Notes under the pieces: model-generated
Databases searched by the model: none
Told to the model about the DNA's origin: nothing
The model's input: only the letters and a program-made list of their open reading frames with translations
Part shown: in pieces, positions 27,722-36,587 of the stretch
Numbering within the stretch: position 1 is the stretch's first letter
How the letters are laid out: each line of letters starts with the position of its first letter
Origin: Streptomyces sp. CB02959
GTDB taxonomy: Bacteria > Actinomycetota > Actinomycetes > Streptomycetales > Streptomycetaceae
Reading direction: 5' to 3'
Length of the DNA: 64,000 bases
Assembly: GCF_002803155.1 (NCBI RefSeq)
Contig: NZ_NNBP01000002.1
Span: 1-64,000, forward strand
Position numbers and translations under genes: made by a program

Positions 27722-28690
27722 ATGCAGCTCGAAGATTTCGGCAGCACCATGCCCTTTCCGCCGCGCATCAATCCGCACCTGGAAGACATCCGCGCCGGCC
27801 ACGAGCGATGGCTTCGGAGATACCGGCTGATCTCGGATGACGCCGACGCCGAAAGCTTCAAGGAATGGAAAATGGTCGAGTTAGCCGCCCGGGCCTATCC
27901 GGAGGCCACCGCCCGCGGCCTGCGCCTCGCCGCCGACGCGCTGGCGTGGTTCTTCCGGTTCGACGACCTGTTCGACGGCGGTCCGCTCGCCTGCGACATC
28001 CCCCGGGCCGGGAAACTCGTCGCGGCCGTGACCGGCATCGCGGACGACCCCTCCTTCACGTCGGAGGTCGACGGGACACCGGTCATTGACGCATTCCGTG
28101 ACATCCGCAGCAGAAGCGTGCACGGCATGTCCCCTGAGTGGATCGAGCGTTCGGCCGATCGGTGGCGCGGCTACTTCCAGGGGAATCTGAAGGAAACCAC
28201 GATCAGGGCCGGCGGGACCCCCATCTCGCTGAACGAGCTGATCAGGCTGCGCCGTTACACGATCGCCGCCGCACCCTCGGCCGATCTGAACGAGTGCGCC
28301 TGCGCCTTCGAGATCTCCGACGAGGTGGCACTGAACCCGCACTTCCAAGGCATGGAAGCCGACACCGCGGACGCCATCATCTTCGTCAACGACCTCTGGT
28401 CGGCGAGCAAGGAGGAGTCGGCCGGGGAGCCGTTCAACGCCATCTCGGTCATTCAGAGCGAAGCCCACTGCGATCGCCGCACGGCGCAGATCAAGGTCGC
28501 CGGCCTCTTGGACGACCGCGTGCGCCGGTTCACCCACCGGAGAACGGTTTTCGAAGACTGGCTGAGCGGCCGGAAGATGTCGGAACGTGAACGCTCGGCA
28601 GCGTTCCACCAGGCCGCGCACCTACAGGACTGGATCCGCGCGAACTACGACTGGTCGCTCGAATCCTCCCGTTACCGCGAATGCTCGTAG
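27722..28690 (+). CDS. Class I terpene cyclase
   Basis: The 322-residue protein has the bacterial sesquiterpene-synthase layout: Asp-rich motif DDLFD at 81-85, NSE-type metal motif NDLWSASKE at 223-231 and a C-terminal Arg-Tyr pair at 317-318. It ionises a prenyl diphosphate with Mg2+ and cyclises it. The product cannot be inferred. Codon 54 is TTA (27881-27883), so translation depends on the bldA tRNA and expression is developmentally tied. The FAD oxidoreductase upstream and the P450 convergent to it are possible tailoring enzymes. Confidence 0.85.
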   Translation: MQLEDFGSTMPFPPRINPHLEDIRAGHERWLRRYRLISDDADAESFKEWKMVELAARAYPEATARGLRLAADALAWFFRFDDLFDGGPLACDIPRAGKLVAAVTGIADDPSFTSEVDGTPVIDAFRDIRSRSVHGMSPEWIERSADRWRGYFQGNLKETTIRAGGTPISLNELIRLRRYTIAAAPSADLNECACAFEISDEVALNPHFQGMEADTADAIIFVNDLWSASKEESAGEPFNAISVIQSEAHCDRRTAQIKVAGLLDDRVRRFTHRRTVFEDWLSGRKMSERERSAAFHQAAHLQDWIRANYDWSLESSRYRECS

Positions 28691-28711
28691 GAAACGCGGG
28701 AGTCCCTTTTC

Positions 28712-28738
28712 GGCATCGGCATCGGCATCGGTATCGGC
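28712..28738 (+). repeat. GGCATC hexamer repeat
   Basis: About four imperfect copies of a GGCATC/GGTATC hexamer lie just after the terpene cyclase stop, outside any gene. Confidence 0.5.
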
Positions 28739-28766
28739 GGACTGCCGGTTGCTGAAAGCAAGAAGA

Positions 28767-28832
28767 CCGCCGGAGACGCACGTCGGGGCACTGGTACACA
28801 GGTACCGGTGCCCCGGCATGCGTCTCCGGCGG
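28767..28832. terminator. Large bidirectional terminator
   Basis: A 66-base near-perfect inverted repeat begins CCGCCGGAGACGCA and ends with its complement. The inner arms are CGGGGCAC...GGTAC and GTACC...GTGCCCCG around a 4-base loop. It is flanked by AAGCAAGAAGA on the left and TTTCGAG on the right, so it can act in both directions. It separates the convergent terpene cyclase and conservon transcripts. Confidence 0.8.
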
Positions 28833-28869
28833 TTTCGAGAGGCGCGCGGCGAACGCTCCCGTAACGGCG

Positions 28870-30339
28870 CTACTTGCCCGACAGCCACCGCCTCAACAGG
28901 CTCCACCAGGACGAACGCGCCCCGGGCACGCCGGAAGAGGAGTCGGCGGCGGGCGATTCGTCGGCGATTCCCGGGCTGTCGGCGGTGGAATCCTGGCGGA
29001 CGGCGGCGCCGTGCGCATCGTTCTCCGGGCCGCCGGCCGACGCCCGGCGGCCCTTTTGCGGACTCGCCGTGAACTTCACCGGGAGCGACGTCAGATGGCG
29101 GGCGATCCAATGGGACACCCACCTCAGATCGCCCTCGGGAACGGCCAGGTCGATATCGGGCAGCCGCATCAGCAGGACGTCGATTCCCGTGTCGATGATG
29201 GCCCGGCCGATGTCCTGGCCGGGGCACTCGTGCGGACCGCCGGTGAAGGCGAGGTGGGAACGGTTGCCCTGCATGGGGACGGAGAGATCGGGGCGGATGA
29301 CGGGGTCGGCGTTGCCGGCGGCCAGCCCGAGGAGCAGCATGTCCCCGGCCTTGATGGACTGACCGGCGAGTTCCGTGTCGCCGGTGGCCCAACGGGCGGG
29401 CGCCACCGCGGTCGGCGGTTCGTCCCACAGCATTTGTTCCAGCGCGTCGGGCAGGGTCATGCTGCCGCCCGTGAGCGACGCCCGGAAACGCGGATCGGTG
29501 AGCATCATGCGCAGGGTGTTCGCGGTCAGGTTGGTGGTGTTCTCGTTCGCGGCGATGACGACCAGCCGCAGATGCTGCACCACTTCCTCGTCGGTCAGCT
29601 CGGCCGAGTGGGTCATCAGCCACGAGGTGAAATCCGGTCCAGGGGCTGTTCGTTTGCGGTGCACGAGCTGCTGCAGGGTCTGTACGAGGTACTCGTTGCT
29701 CTGGAACGCCGTATCCGAGCCCTTGAGCAGGTCCCGGGTGGCCTCGACCAACCGCGCGCCGTCCTCGTCGGGCATTCCGAGCAGCTGCGCCATGACGCGC
29801 AGGGGCAGTTGCTCCGCGAACTGGCTGACGAGGTCGGCCTGTCCCGCACCGATGAACTCGTCGATCAGTTGGTTGGCGGACCGGGTGACGCAGCGGCGGA
29901 TCCCACGCCGGTCGAAGCGCGCCATGCTCTCGGTGAGCGCGACCCGGAACCGCTCGTGCTCCGCGCCGTCCATGAAGAGGCAGACGGGCTGCCAGGCGAG
30001 GGCCGGCATGAGCGGTGAGTCCGCCGCGACCTGGTTTTCCCTGAAGCAGTGCCAGATACGCGAGTCATGGCTGAAACGGGAGGGCGTGCGCAGCACTTCG
30101 AGGTTCTCCCGGTAGCCCAGGACCAGCCAGGCCGGCAGGTCACCGTCCACCAGCACCGGGGCCACCGGGCCGTGCTTGGCGCGCAGTCTCTCGTAGAAGC
30201 CCGGGGCGTCGTTGACCGCCTCGGGGCCGAAGAGCCGCGCCAGTCCGTCGGTTTCCCCGGGTCGGGCATGAGCGGGACATCCCGGAGGCGGTCCGGAGGC
30301 GGACGTCGTACGGGGCTGGTTCGCGTGGGAGGGGGTCAC
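28870..30339 (-). CDS. cvnE: Conservon-linked cytochrome P450 (CYP157-like), no ExxR motif
   Basis: The 489-residue protein starts at GTG 30339 within the CvnD stop. I-helix AANENTTN (263-270) and haem motif FTGGPHECPG with Cys372 are intact. The K-helix, however, reads EQMLW at 301-305 where nearly all P450s have ExxR. CYP157C1 of S. coelicolor, also conservon-encoded, shows EQSLW at this site, so this is a family trait rather than a mutation. A Ser/Ala-rich extension of about 70 residues follows the P450 fold. Confidence 0.85.
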   Translation of the reverse strand: MTPSHANQPRTTSASGPPPGCPAHARPGETDGLARLFGPEAVNDAPGFYERLRAKHGPVAPVLVDGDLPAWLVLGYRENLEVLRTPSRFSHDSRIWHCFRENQVAADSPLMPALAWQPVCLFMDGAEHERFRVALTESMARFDRRGIRRCVTRSANQLIDEFIGAGQADLVSQFAEQLPLRVMAQLLGMPDEDGARLVEATRDLLKGSDTAFQSNEYLVQTLQQLVHRKRTAPGPDFTSWLMTHSAELTDEEVVQHLRLVVIAANENTTNLTANTLRMMLTDPRFRASLTGGSMTLPDALEQMLWDEPPTAVAPARWATGDTELAGQSIKAGDMLLLGLAAGNADPVIRPDLSVPMQGNRSHLAFTGGPHECPGQDIGRAIIDTGIDVLLMRLPDIDLAVPEGDLRWVSHWIARHLTSLPVKFTASPQKGRRASAGGPENDAHGAAVRQDSTADSPGIADESPAADSSSGVPGARSSWWSLLRRWLSGK

Positions 30340-30959
30340 CGGGTCTCCGGAGCTGTGGTGGTGAGGGCGTAGAGATAGCGCATGAGGGTCAGCAGGGCAT
30401 CGCGGCTGGAGCCGCGGTCACGGGCGTCGCAATCGACCATGGGTACGTCGTCGGGGAGATCCATGGCCGCGCGGAGCTCCGACATGGGATAGGAAGGGGC
30501 GTCCGGAAAGGCGTTGATGGCGACGACGAAGGGCAGACCGCGTTCCTCCAGCCGGCCGATCACGTCGAAGCTGTCGTCCAGGCGCCGGGTGTCGATCAGG
30601 ACCACCGCCCCCAGCGCGCCCTCGAAGAGGCCGTTCCACAGGAACCAGAAGCGCTGCTGGCCCGGGGTGCCGAAGAGATACAGCACCAGCTCGCTGCTGA
30701 GGCTGATCCGGCCGAAGTCCATCGCCACCGTCGTCTCGGTCTTGCGCTCGACTCCGGCGATGTCGTCCACCCCGACACCGGCCTGCGTCATCGTCTCCTC
30801 GGTGGTCAGCGGACGGATCTCGCTGACCGATCCGACCAGGGTGGTCTTGCCCACCCCGAAACCACCGACGATCACTACCTTGACCGCGGTGGAGACCGAG
30901 GCCGGCAGGGTGTCCTCGCTCCGGGGCCCGACGACGGGCTCAGAGATTTTGCAGTCCAT
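30336..30959 (-). CDS. cvnD: Conservon GTPase CvnD
   Basis: The 207-residue protein is a small Ras-like ATP/GTP-binding protein: P-loop GGFGVGKTT (32-40), FGTPGQQRFW as the G3 switch region, and INAF in place of NKxD. CvnD proteins couple to the CvnA histidine-kinase-like protein at the membrane, by analogy to eukaryotic G-protein systems. The gene overlaps cvnC by 20 bases and the P450 by 4, so all are cotranscribed. Confidence 0.9.
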   Translation of the reverse strand: MDCKISEPVVGPRSEDTLPASVSTAVKVVIVGGFGVGKTTLVGSVSEIRPLTTEETMTQAGVGVDDIAGVERKTETTVAMDFGRISLSSELVLYLFGTPGQQRFWFLWNGLFEGALGAVVLIDTRRLDDSFDVIGRLEERGLPFVVAINAFPDAPSYPMSELRAAMDLPDDVPMVDCDARDRGSSRDALLTLMRYLYALTTTAPETR

Positions 30960-31311
30960 GCATCACCGCCTCCAACAGTTCGACATCGGGCAACGAGGCG
31001 GCCGGGATCGGCGCCCGCGCTTCGACATGGCCGCTCTCCAGCAACTCCGCGAGCAGTACCGTGACCACGCTGACCGGAAGATGGACGTATGCGGAGATCT
31101 CCGCGACCGACAGCGGGTAGTCGCATATCCGGAGGATGGCGACCTGTTCCGGCTGCGTGCTCGACGTGGGCCGGTTCCGGGTCACGATCAGCGTGACCAC
31201 GTCCAGGGGGGCCGCTGCGGACCGTATGTTCCGGCCGGACGTGAGGATGTAGAGGCGCTCGGGACCGCCTTCTTCCCAACTCCGGCGCTTTTCCGGATCC
31301 GCGTCGCTCAT
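30940..31311 (-). CDS. cvnC: Conservon DUF742 protein CvnC
   Basis: The 123-residue protein starts at ATG 31311, overlapping the cvnB stop by ATGA. DUF742 marks are RLYILTSGR near the start, then a winged-helix-like part (EQVAILRICDYPLSVAEISA, VVTVLLAELLESGHV). The family pairs with CvnB and CvnD in the conservon; it may bind DNA or act as an adaptor. Confidence 0.9.
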   Translation of the reverse strand: MSDADPEKRRSWEEGGPERLYILTSGRNIRSAAAPLDVVTLIVTRNRPTSSTQPEQVAILRICDYPLSVAEISAYVHLPVSVVTVLLAELLESGHVEARAPIPAASLPDVELLEAVMHGLQNL

Positions 31312-31718
31312 GGGACCTGCCGGTCGGCCCGCGGCGGGCTGGTGAGGTGCTGACCGATCCGGGCGACCAGGTCCCGCATCCCCTGTCCCATGAGGCCGGC
31401 GTCCACGTTGTCGTCGGCCAGCACCGCCAGATACGCTCCGGCGCCGGCCGCCATCAGATAGAAGAAACCGCCGTTGACCTCGATGACGACCAGCTTCATC
31501 TGCCCGTCGCCGTGCGGGAATTCCGTGGCGATGGCCGCCGACAGGCTTTGCAGACCGGCACAGGCCGCAGCGAGGCGATCCGCGGTGTCCTCGTCCGTGC
31601 CGTACTGAGCCATGCACAAACCGTCCGAGGACAGCACCACGACGTCACGGGTGTGCGGAACGCTCGACGCCAGGCCCTCAAGCAACCAGTTCATATTGAG
31701 TCGCTGCTGTGTCACCAC
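31308..31718 (-). CDS. cvnB: Conservon roadblock/LC7 protein CvnB
   Basis: The 136-residue protein has a roadblock/LC7 fold (NWLLEGLASSVPHTRDVVVLS, DGLCMAQYG, AGAYLAVLAD, GQGMRDLVARIG). Such proteins bind small GTPases and regulate their nucleotide state, here CvnD. It begins 26 bases after cvnA and overlaps cvnC by 4 bases. Confidence 0.9.
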   Translation of the reverse strand: MVTQQRLNMNWLLEGLASSVPHTRDVVVLSSDGLCMAQYGTDEDTADRLAAACAGLQSLSAAIATEFPHGDGQMKLVVIEVNGGFFYLMAAGAGAYLAVLADDNVDAGLMGQGMRDLVARIGQHLTSPPRADRQVP

Positions 31719-31744
31719 TTACTTACTCATCCTTACCTAATGAC

Positions 31745-33244
31745 TCAGTTACGCTCGGACTCTTGGTCGCTCAGGCCGTCGGGACGAGGCGCCGGGGCCC
31801 CGGCTCGGGGCTCGCCGGAGATGCCCTCCTGGAAGGCGGCCAGCCACATTCCGGCCTGCGGGGGAGCAGCGGCTGACGCCGGGGCGTCGGACGCGGTGGT
31901 GGACGGCGCCGCGGGCCTGTGCCGCAGGGGCGGAATCACGGTGCGGGTGCGGCGCCTGCGCTGCGGGAGCCCGTTGGCACCACGCGGGGAGACGGCGGGC
32001 ACCGGCTCCTCGACGACCCCCTCCACGTGGCGCATCGGACCGCCGCGGCGGCGGGGCGGCGGGAGGACGGCGGCCCTGGCGATGGCCCCGCCGGGCACCG
32101 GAGTCGCGGTGATGAGCTCCGGCGGGACGATCAGGACGACGCGTACCCCGCCGTACGCGGAGCTGCGGAAGGAGACCTTGAAGTCGTTCGTGCGCGCCAG
32201 CCGGCCGACCACGGCCAGGCCGAGTCGCGGCGACTCGCCCAGGTCGTCGAGGTCGATTCCGGTGGGGGAGTCCTGCGCCAGGGCCTGCTCGGCGCGCAGG
32301 CGGGCCTCGTCGGTCAGGCCGATCCCGGCGTCCTCCATCTCGATGGCGACACCGGTCTGGATCTCGGTCGCGGTCAGATGGACGCGTGTCTGGGGCGGTG
32401 AGTAGCGGGTGGCGTTGTCCAACAGTTCGGACAGGGCGTGGATCAGCGGCTCGACGCCGCGTCCGAGAATGCCGACCTCGGCCACCGAGTGCAGATCGAC
32501 GCGCTGGTAGTCGATGATCCGGGACATCGCACCGCGGAGCACGTTGAACAGCGGGATGGTCTGCTGCCACTGACGGCCGGGCCGGGCCCCACCGAGTACG
32601 GCGATGCTGTCCGCGAGCCGGCCGACCAGCGCGGTGCGGTGGTCGAGTTGCAGCAAGTCGCCGAATACTTCCGGGTCGTTGCCGTGTTTGTCCTCCATCT
32701 CGCGTAGTTCCTGGGCCTGTTGGTGGACGATCGCCTGTACGCGCCGAGCGATGTTGACGAAGGCCCGCTGGGCGGAGTCGCGCAGGTCCTCCTCGGCCTC
32801 GACGGCCTGCAGGACGTAGCGCAGCACCGCCTGGTAGGCGGCTTCGAACTCGGGGCTGACACGGGAGACATGGCCGACGTTGCGGAGCACGTCCTCGGCC
32901 CGGATGCCCTCCTGGAGCTGGGCCATGGCCTTGGGCAGCGTCTCCTTGGCCATCCGTACGGTTTCGGCTTCCTGCTGGGCCAGGTGGCCTTGCAGAACGG
33001 ACTCCCGCTGGGCGAACTGCCGGCGCAGTTCGTCGAGCGCACGTCCTCGGCGAGCCGTTTCCCCGGCTGCGATGGCCACGGCCACCGTAGCGGCGATGCC
33101 GATGGCGGCGACCGGGGCGCGGGCCGTCGATGGCGTCAACGACACGGCCACGGCCGTGCAGACGGCAAGCAGTACGGATGGCAGCAGCCATATGGGGGCG
33201 GAAGCGGGCCCCGACCCTCCGGGGGGCGAACCAGCACGAGCCAT
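31745..33244 (-). CDS. cvnA: Conservon sensor CvnA (histidine-kinase-like)
   Basis: The 499-residue protein starts at ATG 33244 with TGAGGA placed 5 to 10 bases upstream. Two N-terminal membrane helices (about 15-60) precede a coiled-coil linker (AQRESVLQGHLAQQEAE and onward). A HATPase domain follows with N-box ELLDNATRYSPP, EDAGIGLTDE and GLAVVGRLA. The C-terminal 120 residues are a low-complexity Pro/Arg/Ala tail. It is the receptor-like head of the conservon. Confidence 0.9.
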   Translation of the reverse strand: MARAGSPPGGSGPASAPIWLLPSVLLAVCTAVAVSLTPSTARAPVAAIGIAATVAVAIAAGETARRGRALDELRRQFAQRESVLQGHLAQQEAETVRMAKETLPKAMAQLQEGIRAEDVLRNVGHVSRVSPEFEAAYQAVLRYVLQAVEAEEDLRDSAQRAFVNIARRVQAIVHQQAQELREMEDKHGNDPEVFGDLLQLDHRTALVGRLADSIAVLGGARPGRQWQQTIPLFNVLRGAMSRIIDYQRVDLHSVAEVGILGRGVEPLIHALSELLDNATRYSPPQTRVHLTATEIQTGVAIEMEDAGIGLTDEARLRAEQALAQDSPTGIDLDDLGESPRLGLAVVGRLARTNDFKVSFRSSAYGGVRVVLIVPPELITATPVPGGAIARAAVLPPPRRRGGPMRHVEGVVEEPVPAVSPRGANGLPQRRRRTRTVIPPLRHRPAAPSTTASDAPASAAAPPQAGMWLAAFQEGISGEPRAGAPAPRPDGLSDQESERN

Positions 33245-34369
33245 CGGCATCCTCAGAGCACTAATGGAATGGACAGGGCGACATACATGGCGTCCATGGG
33301 CACCACGGGAAGGCCGCCCGCACAAGGTCGGCAACCGTGGGATCACGCGCGCCAATTGCTTGGCCGCGGCGCGTTCCAAGGCGGCGTTCCGCACGCAACA
33401 GGCCGGGTCCCAGGACGCCCGAGCCCTTGTGCGATCGGCGGCACCATGACAGCCAGTGGCGACGTTCGGTAATCGCCGCAACTCGCTGCGCGACAGCGAG
33501 CATAGCGGGGTCGGATGTGTTTCTGTGGCCCGAGTGCGTATAACACATGAGTGCACTCGTGTGCGAAATCCGGAACGATTGTTTGATCCCGGGATTCCGT
33601 GGGGCCGGGGACCTGCTGATTCATCGATTCTTTGATCCATTGACCCGTCGAGCGGGCCCCGTCGGGCGGCCGGTGCCGACCCGAGAAGAAACGTATATTC
33701 GAGGGTCGAGCAGATGTCCGATTTCGGGTTGTGGTGCTTCGGTGTCGCGCTGATGGTGGATGAGTTGGCCGGATTGTCGCCCCGCGGGGTCGGGCGGCCG
33801 GCCTTCAGTCACGCCAACGCAGCGCGCGTCCGGGTGGCGCACACCGCGCTTTCGGTCGGTCCGGCATCGGGGAAACGCTGCGCCTATGCCAGCGATAACA
33901 CTCTTGAATTCATCGGGCTGGATGCCGGGAAATCGAAGAGGCTGAGGGGTGGCGTATTGGCGCGATTGATCAGCCCGGCGCAGATCTATTCCCATCGCTG
34001 GATCGCGGGTTGATTTTGCAGTCTACGGAAATGCGCGACTGTTGCGCCGGCGGGAGGAATTCCGGGGGCGGCGTTGGCGCGCTCCGAATTACGGGCCCTG
34101 CCGGGTGGGCGGCGTTTCCTGCGTACGGCTGGAACAGCGATGCCTCATGGAACTGGCCCAAGGTGCGCACGCTCGCGCACCTGGTGCGGGAGTCCGGTCG
34201 CTGCCCGGTGTTCGTGGCCAAGCACTTCCGGACGGTCGACGGCACCACGCTGTCCGGGCTGGTCCGCGACGGAGTCGAACTGCGGGTTTCGGTTAGTGCG
34301 ATGGAGGGCCTGGGTCAACTACGCGAAAGGCGTGCTGGTTTGTCGTGTTCCCTCGCGAGTGGCGGCGGG
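33245..34369. other. About 1.1 kb without a confident gene, upstream of the conservon
   Basis: The stretch contains the conservon promoter region (33250-33560) and AT-richer sequence at 33540-34020. Several frames are open but none shows a recognisable domain. One short coding-like segment is described separately at 34139-34300. Confidence 0.4.
34139..34300 (+). pseudogene. Possible gene remnant, unknown
   Basis: The plus strand reads WNWPKVRTLAHLVRESGR, then CPVFVAKHFRTVDGTTLSGL and VRDGVELRV, with normal GC3 and a protein-like pattern. Coding character resumes one frame over (WVNYAKGVLVCR) at about 34305-34350. This suggests a small frameshifted gene. The family is not recognised and the call is weak. 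Confidence 0.25.
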
Positions 34370-34837
34370 TCACGCCGGCCTGTCGCCGCCTTGCAGCTGC
34401 TCGACGGCGTGGACCAGGGGCGCGAGGACCGGTTCGGCGGCTGCCTGGTCGAGGGCCTCGCGCAGGGCGGTGTTGTGGGTGGGGCGGGCCTCCTCAAGGA
34501 GGCGCAGGCCGTCGTCGGAGACGTTGGTGTAGATGCCGCGGCGGTCGGTGGGGCACAGGTAGCGGGCGAGCAGCCCGCGGTCCTCCAGCCGGGTCACCAG
34601 CCGCGTGGTGGCGCTCTGGCTGAGGACGACGGACTCGGCGACCTGCCGCATCTGCAGATGGCCGCCCTCGCCGTCGTGCTGGCGGCTCAGCACGTCGAGC
34701 AGCGCGTACTCGCGTGCGCTCAGCCGGTGCCGGGTCTGAAGCGCGCGTTCGACGCTGCTCTCGATGCGTCCGTGCAGCAGTGAGAGCGCCGACCAGCTGT
34801 GTGCCAGTGCGGTCATCGCCGGGTCGGTGGCGGTCAT
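34370..34837 (-). CDS. MarR-family transcriptional regulator
   Basis: The 155-residue protein has a central winged helix-turn-helix (LSAREYALLDVL, MRQVAESVVLSQSATTRLVTRLEDRGLLAR, PTDRRGIYTNVSDDG). ATG 34837 follows AGGGAG. It diverges from the GlcG/AKR/SDR/AKR gene set. Related inverted repeats at 34922-34944 and 37510-37531 are its most likely binding sites, making it the local repressor of a redox/aldehyde response. Confidence 0.85.
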   Translation of the reverse strand: MTATDPAMTALAHSWSALSLLHGRIESSVERALQTRHRLSAREYALLDVLSRQHDGEGGHLQMRQVAESVVLSQSATTRLVTRLEDRGLLARYLCPTDRRGIYTNVSDDGLRLLEEARPTHNTALREALDQAAAEPVLAPLVHAVEQLQGGDRPA

Positions 34838-34921
34838 GAGCGGCTCCCTGGTGCGGGTGGTGCGGGTGGAGGCGGTGGCAGGGGGACTGCCGCCGTATCA
34901 CGAGAGCCACTATACCCGCGT

Positions 34922-34944
34922 TTGCCATTAGCCCTCGTGTGCAA
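34922..34944. promoter_or_regulatory. Candidate MarR operator, copy 1
   Basis: TTGC (34922-34925) and GCAA (34941-34944) are inverted arms in the MarR/glcG intergenic region, preceded by ACCCGCG. The layout matches the site at 37510-37531 (ACCCGCG, TTGC, ATTA, GCAA in the same order and nearly the same spacing). Confidence 0.5.
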
Positions 34945-35138
34945 CTATTGTCGACGCGTGTAAGGGGCTCGCGCATCACTCTCTGTGTGCCGAAGGGCCC
35001 TCGCCATGCCGCTCGCACCGCCGGGCCCGGCCATGGGCGCCTACGGCATCGCCGCTCCCACCGCAGCGGGAGCGGCCCGCCCGTGATCCCCCATACCCGC
35101 ACCGCACGCGTGCCCCACCGATCGCAAGGAAGTCCCCC

Positions 35139-35555
35139 ATGAGCACCACCGCCGTGACCCCGCTGACCGCCGCCGACGCGGAGACCCTCGTCCTGGCCGC
35201 CCGCCGCGCCGCCGACGCGGCGGGAGTCCCCGTCAGCATCACCGTCCTCGACGCCGGCGGACACCTGCTGGCCTTCCGCCGCGACGAGCGCGCCGTACTC
35301 ATCTCCGGTGAGACCAGCACGGCCAAGGCGTACACCGCCCTGCAGCTGAACGCGCCGACGGCCGACCTGGTCGACCTGGTCAAGCCGGACGGGCCCTTCC
35401 ACTCCCTGCCCACCGCGCTGGGCAAGCCCCTGCTGTTCATCGCGGGCGGCGTGCCGATCCACCGCGACGGACAGCTCGTCGGCGCCCTCGGCCTCGGCGG
35501 CGGCGCCCCCGAGCAGGACCACGGCTTCGCCCAGGCCGCCCTCCAGGCGCTCTGA
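35139..35555 (+). CDS. GlcG/HbpS-family haem-binding-like protein
   Basis: The 138-residue protein has one GlcG/HbpS domain (AADAETLVLAARRAADAAGVP, ITVLDAGGHLLAFRRDERA, SGETSTAKAYTAL, GGVPIHRDGQLVGALGLGGG). Members are small octameric proteins, some haem-binding and redox-responsive. It has no signal peptide, unlike secreted HbpS. ATG 35139 follows AAGGAAG. It leads a run of NAD(P)H oxidoreductases under a divergent MarR gene. Confidence 0.85.
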   Translation: MSTTAVTPLTAADAETLVLAARRAADAAGVPVSITVLDAGGHLLAFRRDERAVLISGETSTAKAYTALQLNAPTADLVDLVKPDGPFHSLPTALGKPLLFIAGGVPIHRDGQLVGALGLGGGAPEQDHGFAQAALQAL

Positions 35556-35664
35556 CCCACCCCCCCCACGGACCGGCGAGCCCCCCGCTCCGCCCCCACG
35601 GCGCACGGCAGCACAGCAAGACAGCGACACAGCAACACAGCAACACCAAAGAAAGGCCCCCCTG

Positions 35665-36489
35665 ATGACTTCCGTACCGAACGTGACGCTCAACAACGGC
35701 GTGACCATGCCGCAGCTGGGCTTCGGTGTCTTCCAGGTCCCCGACGAGGAGACCACCGCCGCGGTCGCCGCCGCCCTGGAGGCCGGCTACCGCAGCATCG
35801 ACACCGCGGCGATCTACGGCAACGAGCGCGGTGTCGGCAAGGCCCTCGCCGCCTCCGGCCTCCCCCGCGAGGAGCTGTTCGTCACGACCAAGCTGTGGAA
35901 CGCCGACCAGGGCCACGACCGGACCCTGGCGGCCTTCGACGCCTCCCTCGACAAGCTCGGCCTCGACCACGTCGACCTCTACCTGATCCACTGGCCCACC
36001 CCGGCCCGCGACCTGTACGTGGAGACCTACAAGGCGCTGGAGAAGATCCTCGCCGACGGGCGCGCCCGTGCCATCGGCGTCTCGAACTTCCAGGTCCCGC
36101 ACCTGCGACGGCTCCTGGAGCACACCGGCATCACCCCGGCGGTCAACCAGGTGGAGCTGCACCCCGGCCTCCAGCAGACCGCGCTGCGCGCCTTCCACGC
36201 CGAGCACGGCATCGCCACCGAGGCATGGAGCCCGCTGGCCCAGGGCGCGGTCCTCGGGGACGAGGCGATCGTGGGAATCGCCGCGGCGCATGGCGTAACC
36301 CCGGCACAGGTCGTCCTGCGCTGGCACCTGCAGACCGGCAACATCGTGATCCCCAAATCCGTCACCCCCGCCCGCATCCGGCAGAACCTCGACGTCTTCG
36401 GCTTCGAGCTCACCGACGCCGACCTGACCGCCCTCGCGGGCCTCGACCGGGGACTGCGCACCGGCCCGGACCCCGACACCCTCAACTGA
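35665..36489 (+). CDS. Aldo-keto reductase (AKR5-like)
   Basis: The 274-residue TIM-barrel protein has the AKR catalytic tetrad Asp46, Tyr51, Lys76 and His109 (SIDTAAIYGNE, TTKLWN, DLYLIHWP). NADPH binding is in IPKSVTPARIRQN. It resembles 2,5-diketo-gluconate reductases, which reduce a broad range of aldehydes and dicarbonyls. ATG 35665 follows AAAGGCC. A second AKR and an SDR follow on the same strand. Confidence 0.9.
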   Translation: MTSVPNVTLNNGVTMPQLGFGVFQVPDEETTAAVAAALEAGYRSIDTAAIYGNERGVGKALAASGLPREELFVTTKLWNADQGHDRTLAAFDASLDKLGLDHVDLYLIHWPTPARDLYVETYKALEKILADGRARAIGVSNFQVPHLRRLLEHTGITPAVNQVELHPGLQQTALRAFHAEHGIATEAWSPLAQGAVLGDEAIVGIAAAHGVTPAQVVLRWHLQTGNIVIPKSVTPARIRQNLDVFGFELTDADLTALAGLDRGLRTGPDPDTLN

Positions 36490-36587
36490 TCCCGCACGCC
36501 CCCGGGGCGCCCGTCCACGCCGGCCGGGCGTCCCGGGGTGCCGACACCACCTCAGCCGCTCCACCGCCTCGACGAGGGGAACGCCTC

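Noticed and set aside
33621..34013. Open frames of about 100-125 codons on both strands at 33.6-34.0 kb
   Set aside because: No family resemblance and mixed codon bias; neither strand is clearly preferred.
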